From Actinomycetes bacterium (GTDB taxonomy: Bacteria > Actinomycetota > Actinomycetes > Mycobacteriales > Mycobacteriaceae): a stretch of DNA of 63,838 nt. This document shows positions 46,546 through 57,615 of this stretch, one piece after another. Made by a program: the position numbers and the translations under genes. The DNA lies in assembly GCA_022600605.1 (NCBI GenBank), contig JAHZKD010000191.1, forward strand, positions 1 to 63,838, in the 5' to 3' direction. The notes below the pieces were generated by a model that was not told the origin of the DNA, searched no databases, and was given only the letters and a program-made list of their open reading frames with translations. How positions within the stretch are numbered: the stretch's first letter is position 1; the number at the start of each line of letters is the position of its first letter.

Positions 46546-48336
46546 TTGAGCACTGCGCGTGACTACCTCGACGCTGGATTCGACGCGTTGGGGCTGCTGG
46601 GCCACCCGGCAGACCTCAATGCTGCCCGTGATCGGTTTCGCCGTGCGGTCAGCATGGACGCAGGTATGTGCGATGCCTGGTTGGGTCTCATCGTTGCCGG
46701 GGATCGTTCTAGCGAGACCTTGCGCCGCGCCCACGAGACCAGCGTCACGGTGCACCGTGAAACCCGACGGTTAGGTCTGCAGGACACCGCCCTGGACGCT
46801 TCGGTGGCCTCGCCGGGGTTCATCGAAGTGTTCCCCTACACCCCGGCTTCGATCACCCTGGCCTACATCGCGGCCCTGCTGACTGAAGGCGACTACGACA
46901 CCGCCGAGAAGCTGCTGGACTCCTACGACACCGCCCGAGAACCCCAACAGTCCCCGATCTGGCGCTGTCTGGGCGCCACCCTGCACTACGTCACTCAGCG
47001 GTGGACCGATGTGCTCACCTGGGCAGCACGCTCGACCTCGGGGGCTGCGCCAGTAGTCGATGCCGCCACCGACCTGATGGCCGGAATCGCCCATGTCGGC
47101 CTGGGGGAGTTTGAGCCCGCCTTGGACGTATTGGGCCGCATACCCGCACAACATGTCAGCCCGGCAGCCGCAGCCTACGCCGCCCTGTACCGCGGGCTGG
47201 CATTACGCGGCCTTGGCCGCGACGGCGAGGCCCGCATCGAGTTCGGCAAAGCCAGCATCGACGGGAGGCTTCTACCGGATGCCAGTAACGCTCTAGCCGA
47301 TGCCACCTTCGGGCCGGTCACCACCACACCCGAAGCCATCGCCGCACGAACTAGTCGCTGGGATCCAAAGTCCGGGCCGAGCACCGACGAGCTGCGCCGG
47401 GCCGAGCAAGCCCAAGCCGCGCAAGCTGTCCTGGAACAGGCCGACCAGGAACTCGAATCCTTCATCGGACTCGCAGGGGTCAAAGCTCACATCAACAAGT
47501 TGAAGTACGTACAGGTCTACGACCGCGCGATGGCCGCCCGCGGAGAGGACATCGGCCAGCCAAACGCGTTGCACATGACATTGGTCGGCCCGCCGGGAAC
47601 AGCGAAAACGTCGATCGCACGGATCATCGGCAAGATGTACTTTGGACTGGGCATCCTCAAATCGCCAGACTTCATAGAGGTTTCGCGAAAATCACTGGTC
47701 GGTGGTGTCATCGGTGAGACCGAGGCCAAGACCGGCGCCATCCTCGAAAGTGCTCGCGGGCGGGCGCTGTTCATCGACGAGGCCCCCGAGCTGTACAAAG
47801 CCGACAACGAGCGCGACTTCGGGCGAATCGCCCTGGAAACCATCATGAAGTTCGCCGAAGACCACCGCGACGACACAATGATCGCGCTGGCCGGCTATTC
47901 CGGGGGCATGAGCCGGCTGCTCTCGGCCAATCCCGGTCTGCGGTCACGGTTTCCCACCCAGTTGGAGTTCTGCTCCTACAGCCCTGCCGAACTGGTCGAG
48001 ATTGCCTCCCTTTTCGCCGACAAGTATCGCGTCCTGGTCAACCCGGACGCGAGCGCCACCTTTCAACAGTTCACGAATTGGCTCACGACGAGCTCCAGCG
48101 CCAACCCCGAGGACACCGCCGAAACGCTCATCGACATCGCCGGCAACGGCCGCTACGTGCGCAACGTGATGTCCGAGGCAGTGGAAAAGATGAAAGCACG
48201 CGTGGCCGAAGACACCTCGATTGACCTGGCCACCGCAGACCTAAACCTGCTGCGCACCGTAACCGGCGCCGACATGGCAGCGGCCATCAGCGCAATCCTT
48301 GCCAGCGCGGGAATTCAGCCCCCGAGTCTGCAGTAA
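46546..48336 (+). CDS. eccA: EccA, ESX-associated AAA+ ATPase with TPR-like N-terminus
   Basis: TPR-like N-terminal half, Walker A VGPPGTAKTSIAR, Walker B ALFIDEAPEL; TTG start two nt after previous stop. Confidence 0.9.
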   Translation: MSTARDYLDAGFDALGLLGHPADLNAARDRFRRAVSMDAGMCDAWLGLIVAGDRSSETLRRAHETSVTVHRETRRLGLQDTALDASVASPGFIEVFPYTPASITLAYIAALLTEGDYDTAEKLLDSYDTAREPQQSPIWRCLGATLHYVTQRWTDVLTWAARSTSGAAPVVDAATDLMAGIAHVGLGEFEPALDVLGRIPAQHVSPAAAAYAALYRGLALRGLGRDGEARIEFGKASIDGRLLPDASNALADATFGPVTTTPEAIAARTSRWDPKSGPSTDELRRAEQAQAAQAVLEQADQELESFIGLAGVKAHINKLKYVQVYDRAMAARGEDIGQPNALHMTLVGPPGTAKTSIARIIGKMYFGLGILKSPDFIEVSRKSLVGGVIGETEAKTGAILESARGRALFIDEAPELYKADNERDFGRIALETIMKFAEDHRDDTMIALAGYSGGMSRLLSANPGLRSRFPTQLEFCSYSPAELVEIASLFADKYRVLVNPDASATFQQFTNWLTTSSSANPEDTAETLIDIAGNGRYVRNVMSEAVEKMKARVAEDTSIDLATADLNLLRTVTGADMAAAISAILASAGIQPPSLQ

Positions 48337-48453
48337 CGGCGCTCAACGGCGTCGACCATCCGTTCCTGCAGACTCGCGGGCAAAGGATGTGCCCTACTGG
48401 CGTGTCGTGTCGCCACACGGCCGATCGTCAATGGTTCAGGTGAGAATCGGCCT

Positions 48454-49812
48454 ATGACTAACACCGCGGGACAGCGCCATGACCACGACGAATTTACCCA
48501 GAGCATGCTCGATGCCGGCGAAGAGATAAAACGGAAGCGCCGTGCCGACCGCAGCAAGTGGTGGTTGCAGGTTGTCGCGCTGGCTTCCATGGTGTGGGTT
48601 CTGCTGCTCTTCGCGGGAACAGCGAGGTGGATGATCGCGGGCGGGATCTGGTCCACAGCGCCATTGCTGCCGTTCTGGTCACCCGAGTTGTATGGGTACG
48701 CATACGATCTTGTGGCGACGCATGCTAGTCCCGTTCACATCGGGAGTTGCGCTCTGACGGCTCTCGGAATCAATTTCACGATCCTGCGGCTCCTATACTC
48801 CGATGCGGTAGCGGGCGAGGACGCCCACCGCACCCGGACGGTACTGCGAGCGGCGGTCTTCGCGATGACATTGGTCGCTGCGATGACGGCCATTACGGGG
48901 TGGGCCACCATCGGTTCCAAACACGATGTGTGGCCCATCGCCTTCACCTGCGGGGTAGCGCTACTAGCTGCGGCGGTCGGGATCTTGGCAGTACTTCGAC
49001 TCAACGTCTTAGGATACGACCGATCGTTGGCGCTTCTTGAAGTCTCGAGCACGCGTGCGCAGCTGACAGACTGGCAAGCAGCTCTAGACGACCGTGACGT
49101 CCCCTCGCCGCTGGACCTGCCTGCAGCAGGCCAAGAGCCGAGAATTGACGCGGCGGTGGCCAAGCAGTTAGGAAGGCGCTGTTCCGTTGCCCTCGCCCAG
49201 CGCCTGCTGTTGTTGGGGATGCTCAGCGCGTTGTACCCCTGGAGCGTCCTGAGTGTATTCATATCGGCGACCGATGCTGGAACGCAACAGATCACGTTCT
49301 ACTGGTGGATCGGGGCGGCGGCCGGGATGTGCCTGGCGGCAGCCGGACTGAGCGGCATGCTGGCCGCGATCGAGTCCAGGAGCCGCTGGACCGGATACGA
49401 GGTCACATCTCCGCAGCGGCGTTTGGTGCTTCGCCCCGCGATCGTCTACACGTGGTACGGCCTCTTCTACGTTGCGATACTCACCAGCATGCTGTTGACC
49501 TATGGGGCAGCGACGACATTCATACTGGGGAGTCCGTTCGCCGGGGCAGCAGTGGTGTGGGCAATCCTGTGGGCCAGTCGGCGCTGGCCGCAGGCTAGCT
49601 GGTTGAAGGTCGCTACCTGGCCGTTGTGGGGCCAGGTTCAACTCGATCTTCGTGCCGCGCAGGACACGACAGAGAACAAATGGAACGAGTTGCAGGAGGA
49701 AGAGCGAGCCGACCGCGCGGTGCGTCGTCCGCCCAATCCTAGGATCAAGCAGCCCGTCGCTGCGCCCGTGCGCCTCAGGAAACAGGCGAAGGGCCGATAC
49801 AGCCCGCGGTGA
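48454..49812 (+). CDS. multi-pass membrane protein
   Basis: 452-aa ORF with several TM segments; RBS-like GGTGAGAATCGGCCT before ATG. Confidence 0.55.
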   Translation: MTNTAGQRHDHDEFTQSMLDAGEEIKRKRRADRSKWWLQVVALASMVWVLLLFAGTARWMIAGGIWSTAPLLPFWSPELYGYAYDLVATHASPVHIGSCALTALGINFTILRLLYSDAVAGEDAHRTRTVLRAAVFAMTLVAAMTAITGWATIGSKHDVWPIAFTCGVALLAAAVGILAVLRLNVLGYDRSLALLEVSSTRAQLTDWQAALDDRDVPSPLDLPAAGQEPRIDAAVAKQLGRRCSVALAQRLLLLGMLSALYPWSVLSVFISATDAGTQQITFYWWIGAAAGMCLAAAGLSGMLAAIESRSRWTGYEVTSPQRRLVLRPAIVYTWYGLFYVAILTSMLLTYGAATTFILGSPFAGAAVVWAILWASRRWPQASWLKVATWPLWGQVQLDLRAAQDTTENKWNELQEEERADRAVRRPPNPRIKQPVAAPVRLRKQAKGRYSPR

Positions 49813-49936
49813 GCGAACGTGCTGAGGCACTCTCAGGGTTCGGATTTCACCCGGGGCATAGCGTCACGTTGTGAGCAACGGCAACCACGACCGAAGGCCG
49901 TGGCCGGATGGGGCGAGGGGCCGCAGTTCTAGAAGG

Positions 49937-50092
49937 TCAGCGCGACCAAAAGTACTCTAGAACGGATACCTCTAGGGTCTTCCGCTCAAGCATCACTTCG
50001 AGCTGTGCCAACGGGTTGATCGGCGTGGGAAGGTGCCGCGCGCTGGTATCGATCCCGAGGGACACATGAGGTAGTTTTGTCAGAGCAGCCAT
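49937..50092 (-). CDS. 51-aa small ORF (MAALTKLPHVSLGIDTSARHLPTPINPLAQLEVMLERKTLEVSVLEYFWSR)
   Basis: Below ORF-track cutoff; AAAAGGAAAG Shine-Dalgarno-like sequence upstream. Confidence 0.4.
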   Translation of the reverse strand: MAALTKLPHVSLGIDTSARHLPTPINPLAQLEVMLERKTLEVSVLEYFWSR

Positions 50093-50269
50093 CAAATCTT
50101 TCCTTTTCTAACGTGATTGAAAGCTCAGGGACCTGACGGCGCCTGTAGTTGTCCTCACGATGGGTTGCCGTGCTGTGCCAAGACCCCGATTGGTATTTCC
50201 AATCTGCCTGGGGTCAAATTGCCGCAGCGAGTCTTCACTCGCAGCCACGTTCGGCACACAGGTTGGGGG

Positions 50270-51682
50270 TTAGGTGAACTCGTGCTGCCGGCGGGCGGCG
50301 ATCGCCTTGTCGTAGATGCTCAGGAACTGGCTCCAGTCGGGTATCTGTACCCGGTGACCCGGGGTACCGCGCAGCAGTAGTTGGGCCTCTTCGTAGCTTT
50401 GTGGGAGCAGTTCTTGCCAGTCGATGACTTGGCCGTATTGCGATGATTGCGAACGGCTTCCGGCGTTGTACTCATAGGATTCGGTGCGTCGCGTGGCCTG
50501 TCCTGCCCAGTGGGACGCTTCTTCGAGCAGGTGGCGTTCGTGTGCACCGCGCATGACTAGTGTGCTGGGAAAGATGTCACGTAACGCGTCGGCGTATTTT
50601 GGGCCGAAGACGACATCGAAGTGGCTGAATGCCTGCACGGTGGCCATGATGTTCACTCCGAGACCGGCTGATTCTCCGATGTAGTTCAACAGCGCCGGAA
50701 GTGGGCAGGAGTTGCACACTTCGTCGAGTTCTAGGAGTAGTCGGTGTTCAAGTTGGTTCTCTGCGGTGCGCTTTTTGAAGTGGCGAATGATCGAGTCGAT
50801 CAGCGCCACTGCGGCGCCGGCGACGGAGCCAGTGTTGGGTGCGATTACGAACAGGGTCGCGTCAGGCTCGTCGAGCATGGACAAGTCGAAAGATCCGATG
50901 CTGAGTTGATCAATGGCGCTGAGGCCGTCGAGGTGATCGGAAGCACCTAAGCCTAGGCGCACCCACGGGGTGACGGCCTTGGAGACTGTTATCGCCACGC
51001 TGTCGCGCATGCGGCTGTTGAATGTCAGCACGCGCTGCATAGGTTCTGTCAGCATCGTGTGCGGGCACAGCGCTGCGGCAGTCACCCAGGACGCTGTGGC
51101 CGCCAATGCAGCGGGGGCGTTCCCGCCGTTGTCCTCATTGTTGTCGATGCCAAGGTTTTCGGCGGCTTCGAGCACCCACGGCATTCCCTGGTTGTTGCCG
51201 TGGGGTCCAGCGGCGTAAAGCAGGCAGGCCAGTGGCCGGCTGGCGGTCGATTCCCATAGCCCCCCAGCAGCCACGGTCTGCCCGCTCGACGCGCCACCGA
51301 AACCGACCCCGGAGGTGGCGAGCATGGTTTCGGCGACGGTCAGAGCATCGTGGGCTGAGGTGATCGCCATTGTGGGGTCGCTGACCATTTGGGTTACCCC
51401 CTGCGGCCAAAAAGGAGCCTTCTCAGGCCGCAGGTCGATGACACCGGTCGGGCCGAAGCAGCGTCTGGCCAGGACCAGTTCGGCGAGGTCCTGCTTGCTG
51501 GAGACCGCCACAACTGGGCCGGGATGGAGCACGGCCGCTGGCGCTAATACGCGCCGCGTCTTTCCGGTACGGGTCGGTGCACTAATCGCGAGATGCGGTG
51601 CGCCATTGGATCGTTCGGGTTCTCTGTTTTCGTTGTACACCAGCCCGCAGTAGGGGCTATAGGGCTCGTGGCCGGTACTCAT
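50270..51682 (-). CDS. VirD4/TraG-type coupling protein
   Basis: SAPTRTGKTRRVLAPAA Walker A, RLLLELDEVCNSCPLPALLNYIGESAGLGVNIMATVQAFSHF Walker B region; next to relaxase. Confidence 0.85.
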   Translation of the reverse strand: MSTGHEPYSPYCGLVYNENREPERSNGAPHLAISAPTRTGKTRRVLAPAAVLHPGPVVAVSSKQDLAELVLARRCFGPTGVIDLRPEKAPFWPQGVTQMVSDPTMAITSAHDALTVAETMLATSGVGFGGASSGQTVAAGGLWESTASRPLACLLYAAGPHGNNQGMPWVLEAAENLGIDNNEDNGGNAPAALAATASWVTAAALCPHTMLTEPMQRVLTFNSRMRDSVAITVSKAVTPWVRLGLGASDHLDGLSAIDQLSIGSFDLSMLDEPDATLFVIAPNTGSVAGAAVALIDSIIRHFKKRTAENQLEHRLLLELDEVCNSCPLPALLNYIGESAGLGVNIMATVQAFSHFDVVFGPKYADALRDIFPSTLVMRGAHERHLLEEASHWAGQATRRTESYEYNAGSRSQSSQYGQVIDWQELLPQSYEEAQLLLRGTPGHRVQIPDWSQFLSIYDKAIAARRQHEFT

Positions 51683-51750
51683 ACAGGCATAGTGGCCGAC
51701 GATGCCCGCTACTTCCTAACACCTGAGCCACATTCGCCCACAGGTCGACG

Positions 51751-54700
51751 CTATTGGTCGCTAACGTCAATGTCGTGGGCGGTGTCAGGTTCATCGACCG
51801 CCAAATCCGTGCCCCAACCCAAGGCGATGTGACGGCGTTGAGCCGAGCGGACACTGCGGGCGGCATTGTCGTAGCCGGTGAGTACCTGGCGCCACGGATG
51901 GCTAAGGCGAGTACGCCCGAGGCGGTCAGCCAGGACGACCGCAGGTGTCGGCTCTGCCTGTGGGAGATCTCGGCCCGGGTCCTGGCTGTCCAGACGGGAG
52001 GACCAGGGGACGGTGCTGGCCAGCAGATGCAGTGCCGGCGAGCTCGGTCCGTGCTGGGCGGTGCCCGGGTCAACGATAATCGCGCGGGCTCCCTCGCCGG
52101 CAGCGTGTCCGGTGATCGTGGCGAGGTGGGCGGGGTCGGCGGCAGCGGGGTTGTCGAGGATGACGATCGAGCCCGCCGGGAGCCTCCATTGCTCCTCGGT
52201 GATGCGGTGATGTGCCTCGGCGATGGTGGTGGCGGTGTCGGCGAGCTCGGCGGTGCGTGCGTGTTCGGCATCGTCGTCAGTGACGCTGAGCCACAGCACG
52301 TTGCGTTCGTCGGCGTTGGCGGCCGCACGTAACGTGTGCAGGGCCTCAGCAGTGTCGGTGTCGGCGGCATCAGCGTGGACGTAACTAATCGCATAGGGCT
52401 GGGCAGCTAGCGTTGTGAGCTGATCGGCCACGGCCGGGGTGTGAGCGTCGAGGGCGGACGCTGTGACAGTCAGGGGTGCGCGATCGAAGTCGACGTAACC
52501 GGCGGCGCGCAGTAGATCAACTTCGTAGCGCGCGGAGTCCAGCAGTGCGCTCAGCGTGTCATCGGTGGCGGTTTGGGCGGCGGCGAACGCGGCGGCCACG
52601 TCTCGGTCGGCGCGGTCCAGCTCACGCCGTAGCTCTTCTCGGCGCTCACGCAGCGCGGTGCGCGAGGCCAAATCCGCGCGTTCGGCGGCACCACGTGCGG
52701 CGGCAATGTCGCGTTCGGTGACGATCGCGGCGTTGCCGGCGGCCGCGGCTCGGGCTGCCTGCGCATCGAGCAGGGCCTGTTGAAACTGTTGAGCCGGCGG
52801 CTGCTGCGGTAGGCGGCCTATATGAAGGTCCACATTCGCTTGGGCTGAGGCGAGGTCGAGGTCGTCGACTCCAGGAGTTGCCAACAGATTGTCGTGTTCG
52901 GTGCGGGCGTGCTCGATCATGCCAAGGATGTCGTTGTAGGCGGCATCAGCGTCGGCCCACTGCTCCAACACCCCGGCAACGGCGTGCGCGTAGGGCCGGT
53001 CGGCGTCGAATTGGCGTCGCATGTGCAGAAGTTCATCGGCTATCGCTTGCATGGCCGGGCCCTGTCCGGAGTGAATAGCGGCATCGAGGGTGGCAATTTC
53101 TTCGCAGACACCGCGGTATTCCTGGCGTAATGCGTTCAGCGTTTCCATAGTGATACCCAGTTCGGGTGCAGGCCGATTTGCTGAGAGATCTTCGAATTGC
53201 AGTTCGCCGCCGAATTCTTCGGGTCCATGTTGGTCGGCGTAGGGGTCGTTGTCGGGCGGCGGGAAGGTGTCATATTCGTCGAGCACGGCGCGGTCTTCGA
53301 CGCCCAGATAGGAGTCGTAGGGGTCCGGCGGGAAAAGCTCTTCCTCAGCCGGATCTGTTGGCAGGTCGGCATCCCCGGGGGTGGGGATGTCGGCGAAGTC
53401 TGCACCGAGGCGGGCCTGGAGCCGGTGGGTGAACAGGTCGACGGTGTAGGTGATCAGTCGGGCGTAGTCGCCGGGCGGGATCAGATTTTCGCCGCTGTTG
53501 GCGTCGGCGAGGTGTTCGGCGGCCACGCTGAGAAGATCGCGTGGTGTCCACGTGTTGGGGTCCGCGGCGCTGATGGCCGCGACCAGCCCGGGCCAGGCGG
53601 GGTCGGAGGTGATGGTTTCGGCCAGCACGGTTCCAAACACCCCGTCCAGGTCGGTAATCCAGGCGGGCCGCAGCCGCGAATGTGTGGTGGCCAGCGTGGC
53701 TGTCGGTGAGAGTGCACCGGCGATACGCCACCACAGTGCTGCTGCGGGCAGCTCATCGGGCAAGGGTCCTTGACCGGCTGCGGTGGTGATGACCTGGCGT
53801 AGGTCTGGCGTGGTGCGGGTGGCTTGGGCCAGGTGGGCTGCCAATTGTGGCCAATATGCATCGGTGCGTACGCGGGGCTCGATGGCGTCGATGAGGTCGT
53901 TCCACCGGGTGGTGTCGGCGCTGCGCCGCCCGATCCCGGCAACCCCATGGCGCTGCAGGACTTCTTGCATGGCACGGGTCCGGACCGGGTATTGGCGGGC
54001 TCCGGTCAGGCGGGTATCGGCCTCTTCAACGCCGACTGCGGCGCGGAACACCGCGATCTCGGCGACCAGTTTCGGGTTCACGGTGATCAGTGGCCGCGCC
54101 CAGGCCGGCGCGGTGGCATTTGTCCAGCCTTGGGCGCGCTCACGAACAGCCTCGGCCAGGGTGTCGACGAGCGCCTCGCGCCGGGCCAGGTAGGCGCCCC
54201 ATTGCGGGTCGTCGGCCAGGGCAGATGGAATGGCGGGCAGCCAATCGAGGACCCCGATTCCGGCCGAGTGGGTGCCGGCGGGATCGATGCGGTGATCCAG
54301 GATAGCGGCCGGATCGGCGGCATCATCGATGCCACCCTTTTCCAGTGCATCAACCAGAAGCTGGTGTGGGTCAGCGCCGCTGATCGTCAGGACGGCGAGA
54401 TTGCGGCGCAAAACTGGCCACGCGTCACGGGTACTCAACGCCGGTATTACCGCATCGGCGATAGCGTCGAGCCGGTCTCGGGCACCGGCACCGAGCTGGT
54501 TCTCGGCGGCTTCACCGACCGCGTCGTAGAACATGTCTGCCGCGGCGCCCAGACGTGTTGCGGGGTCGGCGGCGTGGCGGGCGGCGGTGGTGGCCGATAC
54601 CTGTGCGCCGTCTCGGGCCAATGCCCGGGTCAACACATCGACGGCGGTATCGGGGTGGGTGGCCTTGGGGGACAGCAGCCGGTGGGGATCGGCTTCGGCG

Positions 54701-57615
54701 GTCGACAAGTAGACGTGGTTTTCGTCTTTGGCCCGGGTCAGCGCGACGTAGAGGGCTTGGCGGGTCAGCATGTCCGAGCCCACGATGTGACAAGAACCCT
54801 TAGCGTCGCGCCGCCCCGCGGTGAGCCCTTGGGCGGAGTCGATAGTGGCCGCATAACCCAGGGTGACGTGCTCGGCGATGTAGTCCGCCGGCAGTTTGAC
54901 GATGCGTCCGCTGCGCAGATGGCGGGCCTTGACAGCGCCATCGGCCATGACCTCGGTGATGGTGTAGCGGTATCCATTGCGTACGAAATCGCCGCGTCCG
55001 ATCCGTATCCACCGCGAGTTCTTGCGAGTGCGGATGGTGTCGCCGGCACTGGCCTGTAGTTGATCGGCCAACACCACGGTGGGAGCGTTAGCCGCCTCGG
55101 GTTGGGCAGCGAGCCGGTCGATGCGGGCGCGGGCATTGAGTTCGTTGATCACATCGTTGGTGGGGGCCAACAGGATCGAGTCTGCGCCCGCGGCAACGTC
55201 GGCGCGCCAGGCTTGGTAGGCCATGTCGGCCGCGGTTTCGTCGGTGCCAACGTGGATGCGGTTGTTGTCGATGTAGAAGCCGATCCCGGCCGGGTCGGCG
55301 TCGCGCAGGGCCAGCCCCGCGGCGGCCTCGGCGGGTGACCGGAAACGCACTACCTCCGAAAGAGTGAGCGCATCAACGGCTTCGGCGATGTCACGCAACA
55401 CCCCGCCAGCGGAGATCGACGACAGCTGGCCGTCGTCACCGACCAGGCGCACGCTGGCCCCTTTGCGTAGCGCATCGGTGATCATCGCGTCCAAGCCAGC
55501 GGTAGCAGCCTTGCCGGCTTCATCAACGACGATCAGTGTGCCGGGGCCGACCTTTTCGAACCATTCCGGGCGACCGAACATTGCCGATTTGGTGGGATCA
55601 GCGGAGAACACGTACTTATCGAGAGTGTCGGTGGTCGCGCCGAGATCCTCGCCGAGAACAATGGCCGCATCCGCGGTGGGGGCCAAGCCGATCACGTGTC
55701 CGCCCGAGCTTCGCCAGGCGTGCGCCAGGGCAGCCATCGCCGTGGTTTTTCCGGTTCCGGCCGGGGCTAGCGCCAGCGCTACCCGACGGCCGCAGGTAGC
55801 CATCTCCGAGACCAGCGCGACCTGCCCGGGGTTCAACGTCCGCCCACGCGCTGCTGAATCGGCCAACGCCAAATCGACATCTTCGCCCGTGGCTCGTCGT
55901 CCATCTTCGCGACTTACCGCGGCCAGGATGCGCCGCTCGGCGGCCAAGGTTTCACCACTGGTGTACACCTCGACGCCGTGGCGGGTATACACGCTGGCGC
56001 CATCACGGCGGCGCAACGCGGCAGGCTCACCCAATTCGGTGTCACCCACCCGAGCGTGTGGGATCGAAAACGCCTCCCCGAGAGCGGTGTCAGTGAGCGT
56101 GTCGACGAGCCCGACATCATGGGCCAGGCCGTGGGTGCGGGCTTGGCGCAGGGCCTCGGCGCGCACGTGGTGTCGCTGCCAGGTCGAGCGCGTTTGGCTG
56201 ACCGTGGCGATCAACTCACCAGCCCGCTCGCTGATCCACTTCGCATCCACCGCATCAGGTGCGGGCTGGTTGCGGTTGGGGCCGGCCAGGACGTCGGCCA
56301 GCATCTGGCCCACGCCGCTGCGGCCAAGGACCTCGACAGCTTGGGTGCGCCAGGTGTGGCGCTGCTCGGACAGCGAACGAGGTTCGTGTTTGGCTTCGCG
56401 TGATTCCAAAGTCGCCTGCTGAGCCAGGGCGATGATTTCGATATTTGTCGGTTCGCGGCCGTGCTCGGTTTGGAACTTTTTGGAAAGCTCGGCGGTGCGG
56501 GCCTCGATCTCCGCTCGGCGGCTCGACCACCGCGTCATGAGTTCGCTAGACATGCCTTCGATCTCGCGTACTGGACGCTTGCCGCGCCCCCGGGAGGTCT
56601 CGACAAACCGAACATTCGCCCTGTCGATCATGTGAGCTTCGAGGCGGGTGTTGTAGAGCTCGGAGGCAGCCACGGTGACCCGGTGCAGGGGTTGGCCATC
56701 TAGGGCCAGCCAGCGCCGTACCCCGTTGGCATCGACATGGGAAACCTTGTTCGAGATCGCCACATGGGTATGCAGATCGGGGTCCCCCGCGCGGGAATCG
56801 CGGTGAGTGAACGCCGCTGCGATCAGCCCTTCGGTGTCCACTTGGGCAACCCCGTTGGTGCCGGTGCGCGTGAACGTGGCGTGATCTTGGAGCCACTCCA
56901 GCACGTCGGCCACCGCGGCATCGTGGGCGGCATCGATCTTCTCGGCCACCGAAACTGGGGCGATAGCCCACAACGCTGACACCGACTTCACCGGCGAGAA
57001 CGTCAGGTCATATCCGGCGACCGCGGTGGTGCGCGCCCGGGTGTTGCGCGCGATGAAACCCGAGAGCTCGCGATCATCGGCTGGTGGGCGACCGTATTGC
57101 TCGGTGAACAGTTCGACCGCTATTTGGGTGCGGATTTCGGCCCGAAGCTCGGGGGAGATGGTCGCGTTCCAGTGCTGGCCGGCTTCGGCGTTGTGATCAC
57201 GAAAGGCCACTGCCACCCGTCGGGCGAACTCCGGCTCACCGTCACGGACCACGTATTTGCGCCCCAGCTGGGCCGCCGCCCACTGCTTCTTGTGACCGCG
57301 GTCGGCCAGATAGCCGGTGATGCGGTCGGCGTTGGGGTGCAAGCCCACCCCATACAGCGAGCGCATCTGGTCTTCACTGACTTCTGAACCTTGCTCAACC
57401 GTCCAGAGCTGCGTGCGGGCCTGTTCGCTGACCTCGCAACGGCCCGAATCCGACAAAGCAGCCAGCCCGCGACCCAGCCACTTTCCAGGAGTTTCGCCCT
57501 TGGCCGAGTAGTAATCGGCCAGCGTGGAGCGGCCCCGCTCAGTGCTGTCAGCCGCGGCGACTTGGCGCACCAAGTACAAATAGCCGTCGCCAGCGGTCAG
57601 CTTGTGCAGCGTCAT
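51751..57615 (-). CDS. traA: TraA/TrwC-type MobF relaxase with RecD-like helicase
   Basis: MTLHKLTAGDGYLYLVRQ..LADYYSAKGETPGKWLGRG, HRDSRAGDPDLHTHVAISNK (HxH), ALAPAGTGKTTAM, VDEAGKA helicase motifs. Confidence 0.92.
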   Translation of the reverse strand: MTLHKLTAGDGYLYLVRQVAAADSTERGRSTLADYYSAKGETPGKWLGRGLAALSDSGRCEVSEQARTQLWTVEQGSEVSEDQMRSLYGVGLHPNADRITGYLADRGHKKQWAAAQLGRKYVVRDGEPEFARRVAVAFRDHNAEAGQHWNATISPELRAEIRTQIAVELFTEQYGRPPADDRELSGFIARNTRARTTAVAGYDLTFSPVKSVSALWAIAPVSVAEKIDAAHDAAVADVLEWLQDHATFTRTGTNGVAQVDTEGLIAAAFTHRDSRAGDPDLHTHVAISNKVSHVDANGVRRWLALDGQPLHRVTVAASELYNTRLEAHMIDRANVRFVETSRGRGKRPVREIEGMSSELMTRWSSRRAEIEARTAELSKKFQTEHGREPTNIEIIALAQQATLESREAKHEPRSLSEQRHTWRTQAVEVLGRSGVGQMLADVLAGPNRNQPAPDAVDAKWISERAGELIATVSQTRSTWQRHHVRAEALRQARTHGLAHDVGLVDTLTDTALGEAFSIPHARVGDTELGEPAALRRRDGASVYTRHGVEVYTSGETLAAERRILAAVSREDGRRATGEDVDLALADSAARGRTLNPGQVALVSEMATCGRRVALALAPAGTGKTTAMAALAHAWRSSGGHVIGLAPTADAAIVLGEDLGATTDTLDKYVFSADPTKSAMFGRPEWFEKVGPGTLIVVDEAGKAATAGLDAMITDALRKGASVRLVGDDGQLSSISAGGVLRDIAEAVDALTLSEVVRFRSPAEAAAGLALRDADPAGIGFYIDNNRIHVGTDETAADMAYQAWRADVAAGADSILLAPTNDVINELNARARIDRLAAQPEAANAPTVVLADQLQASAGDTIRTRKNSRWIRIGRGDFVRNGYRYTITEVMADGAVKARHLRSGRIVKLPADYIAEHVTLGYAATIDSAQGLTAGRRDAKGSCHIVGSDMLTRQALYVALTRAKDENHVYLSTAEADPHRLLSPKATHPDTAVDVLTRALARDGAQVSATTAARHAADPATRLGAAADMFYDAVGEAAENQLGAGARDRLDAIADAVIPALSTRDAWPVLRRNLAVLTISGADPHQLLVDALEKGGIDDAADPAAILDHRIDPAGTHSAGIGVLDWLPAIPSALADDPQWGAYLARREALVDTLAEAVRERAQGWTNATAPAWARPLITVNPKLVAEIAVFRAAVGVEEADTRLTGARQYPVRTRAMQEVLQRHGVAGIGRRSADTTRWNDLIDAIEPRVRTDAYWPQLAAHLAQATRTTPDLRQVITTAAGQGPLPDELPAAALWWRIAGALSPTATLATTHSRLRPAWITDLDGVFGTVLAETITSDPAWPGLVAAISAADPNTWTPRDLLSVAAEHLADANSGENLIPPGDYARLITYTVDLFTHRLQARLGADFADIPTPGDADLPTDPAEEELFPPDPYDSYLGVEDRAVLDEYDTFPPPDNDPYADQHGPEEFGGELQFEDLSANRPAPELGITMETLNALRQEYRGVCEEIATLDAAIHSGQGPAMQAIADELLHMRRQFDADRPYAHAVAGVLEQWADADAAYNDILGMIEHARTEHDNLLATPGVDDLDLASAQANVDLHIGRLPQQPPAQQFQQALLDAQAARAAAAGNAAIVTERDIAAARGAAERADLASRTALRERREELRRELDRADRDVAAAFAAAQTATDDTLSALLDSARYEVDLLRAAGYVDFDRAPLTVTASALDAHTPAVADQLTTLAAQPYAISYVHADAADTDTAEALHTLRAAANADERNVLWLSVTDDDAEHARTAELADTATTIAEAHHRITEEQWRLPAGSIVILDNPAAADPAHLATITGHAAGEGARAIIVDPGTAQHGPSSPALHLLASTVPWSSRLDSQDPGRDLPQAEPTPAVVLADRLGRTRLSHPWRQVLTGYDNAARSVRSAQRRHIALGWGTDLAVDEPDTAHDIDVSDQ

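Noticed and set aside
53824-55059. 411-aa plus-strand ORF
   Set aside because: Entirely antisense to the MobF relaxase; GC-frame artefact.
55364-56422. 352-aa plus-strand Ser/Arg/Ala-rich ORF
   Set aside because: Antisense to the relaxase helicase region; no recognisable domain.
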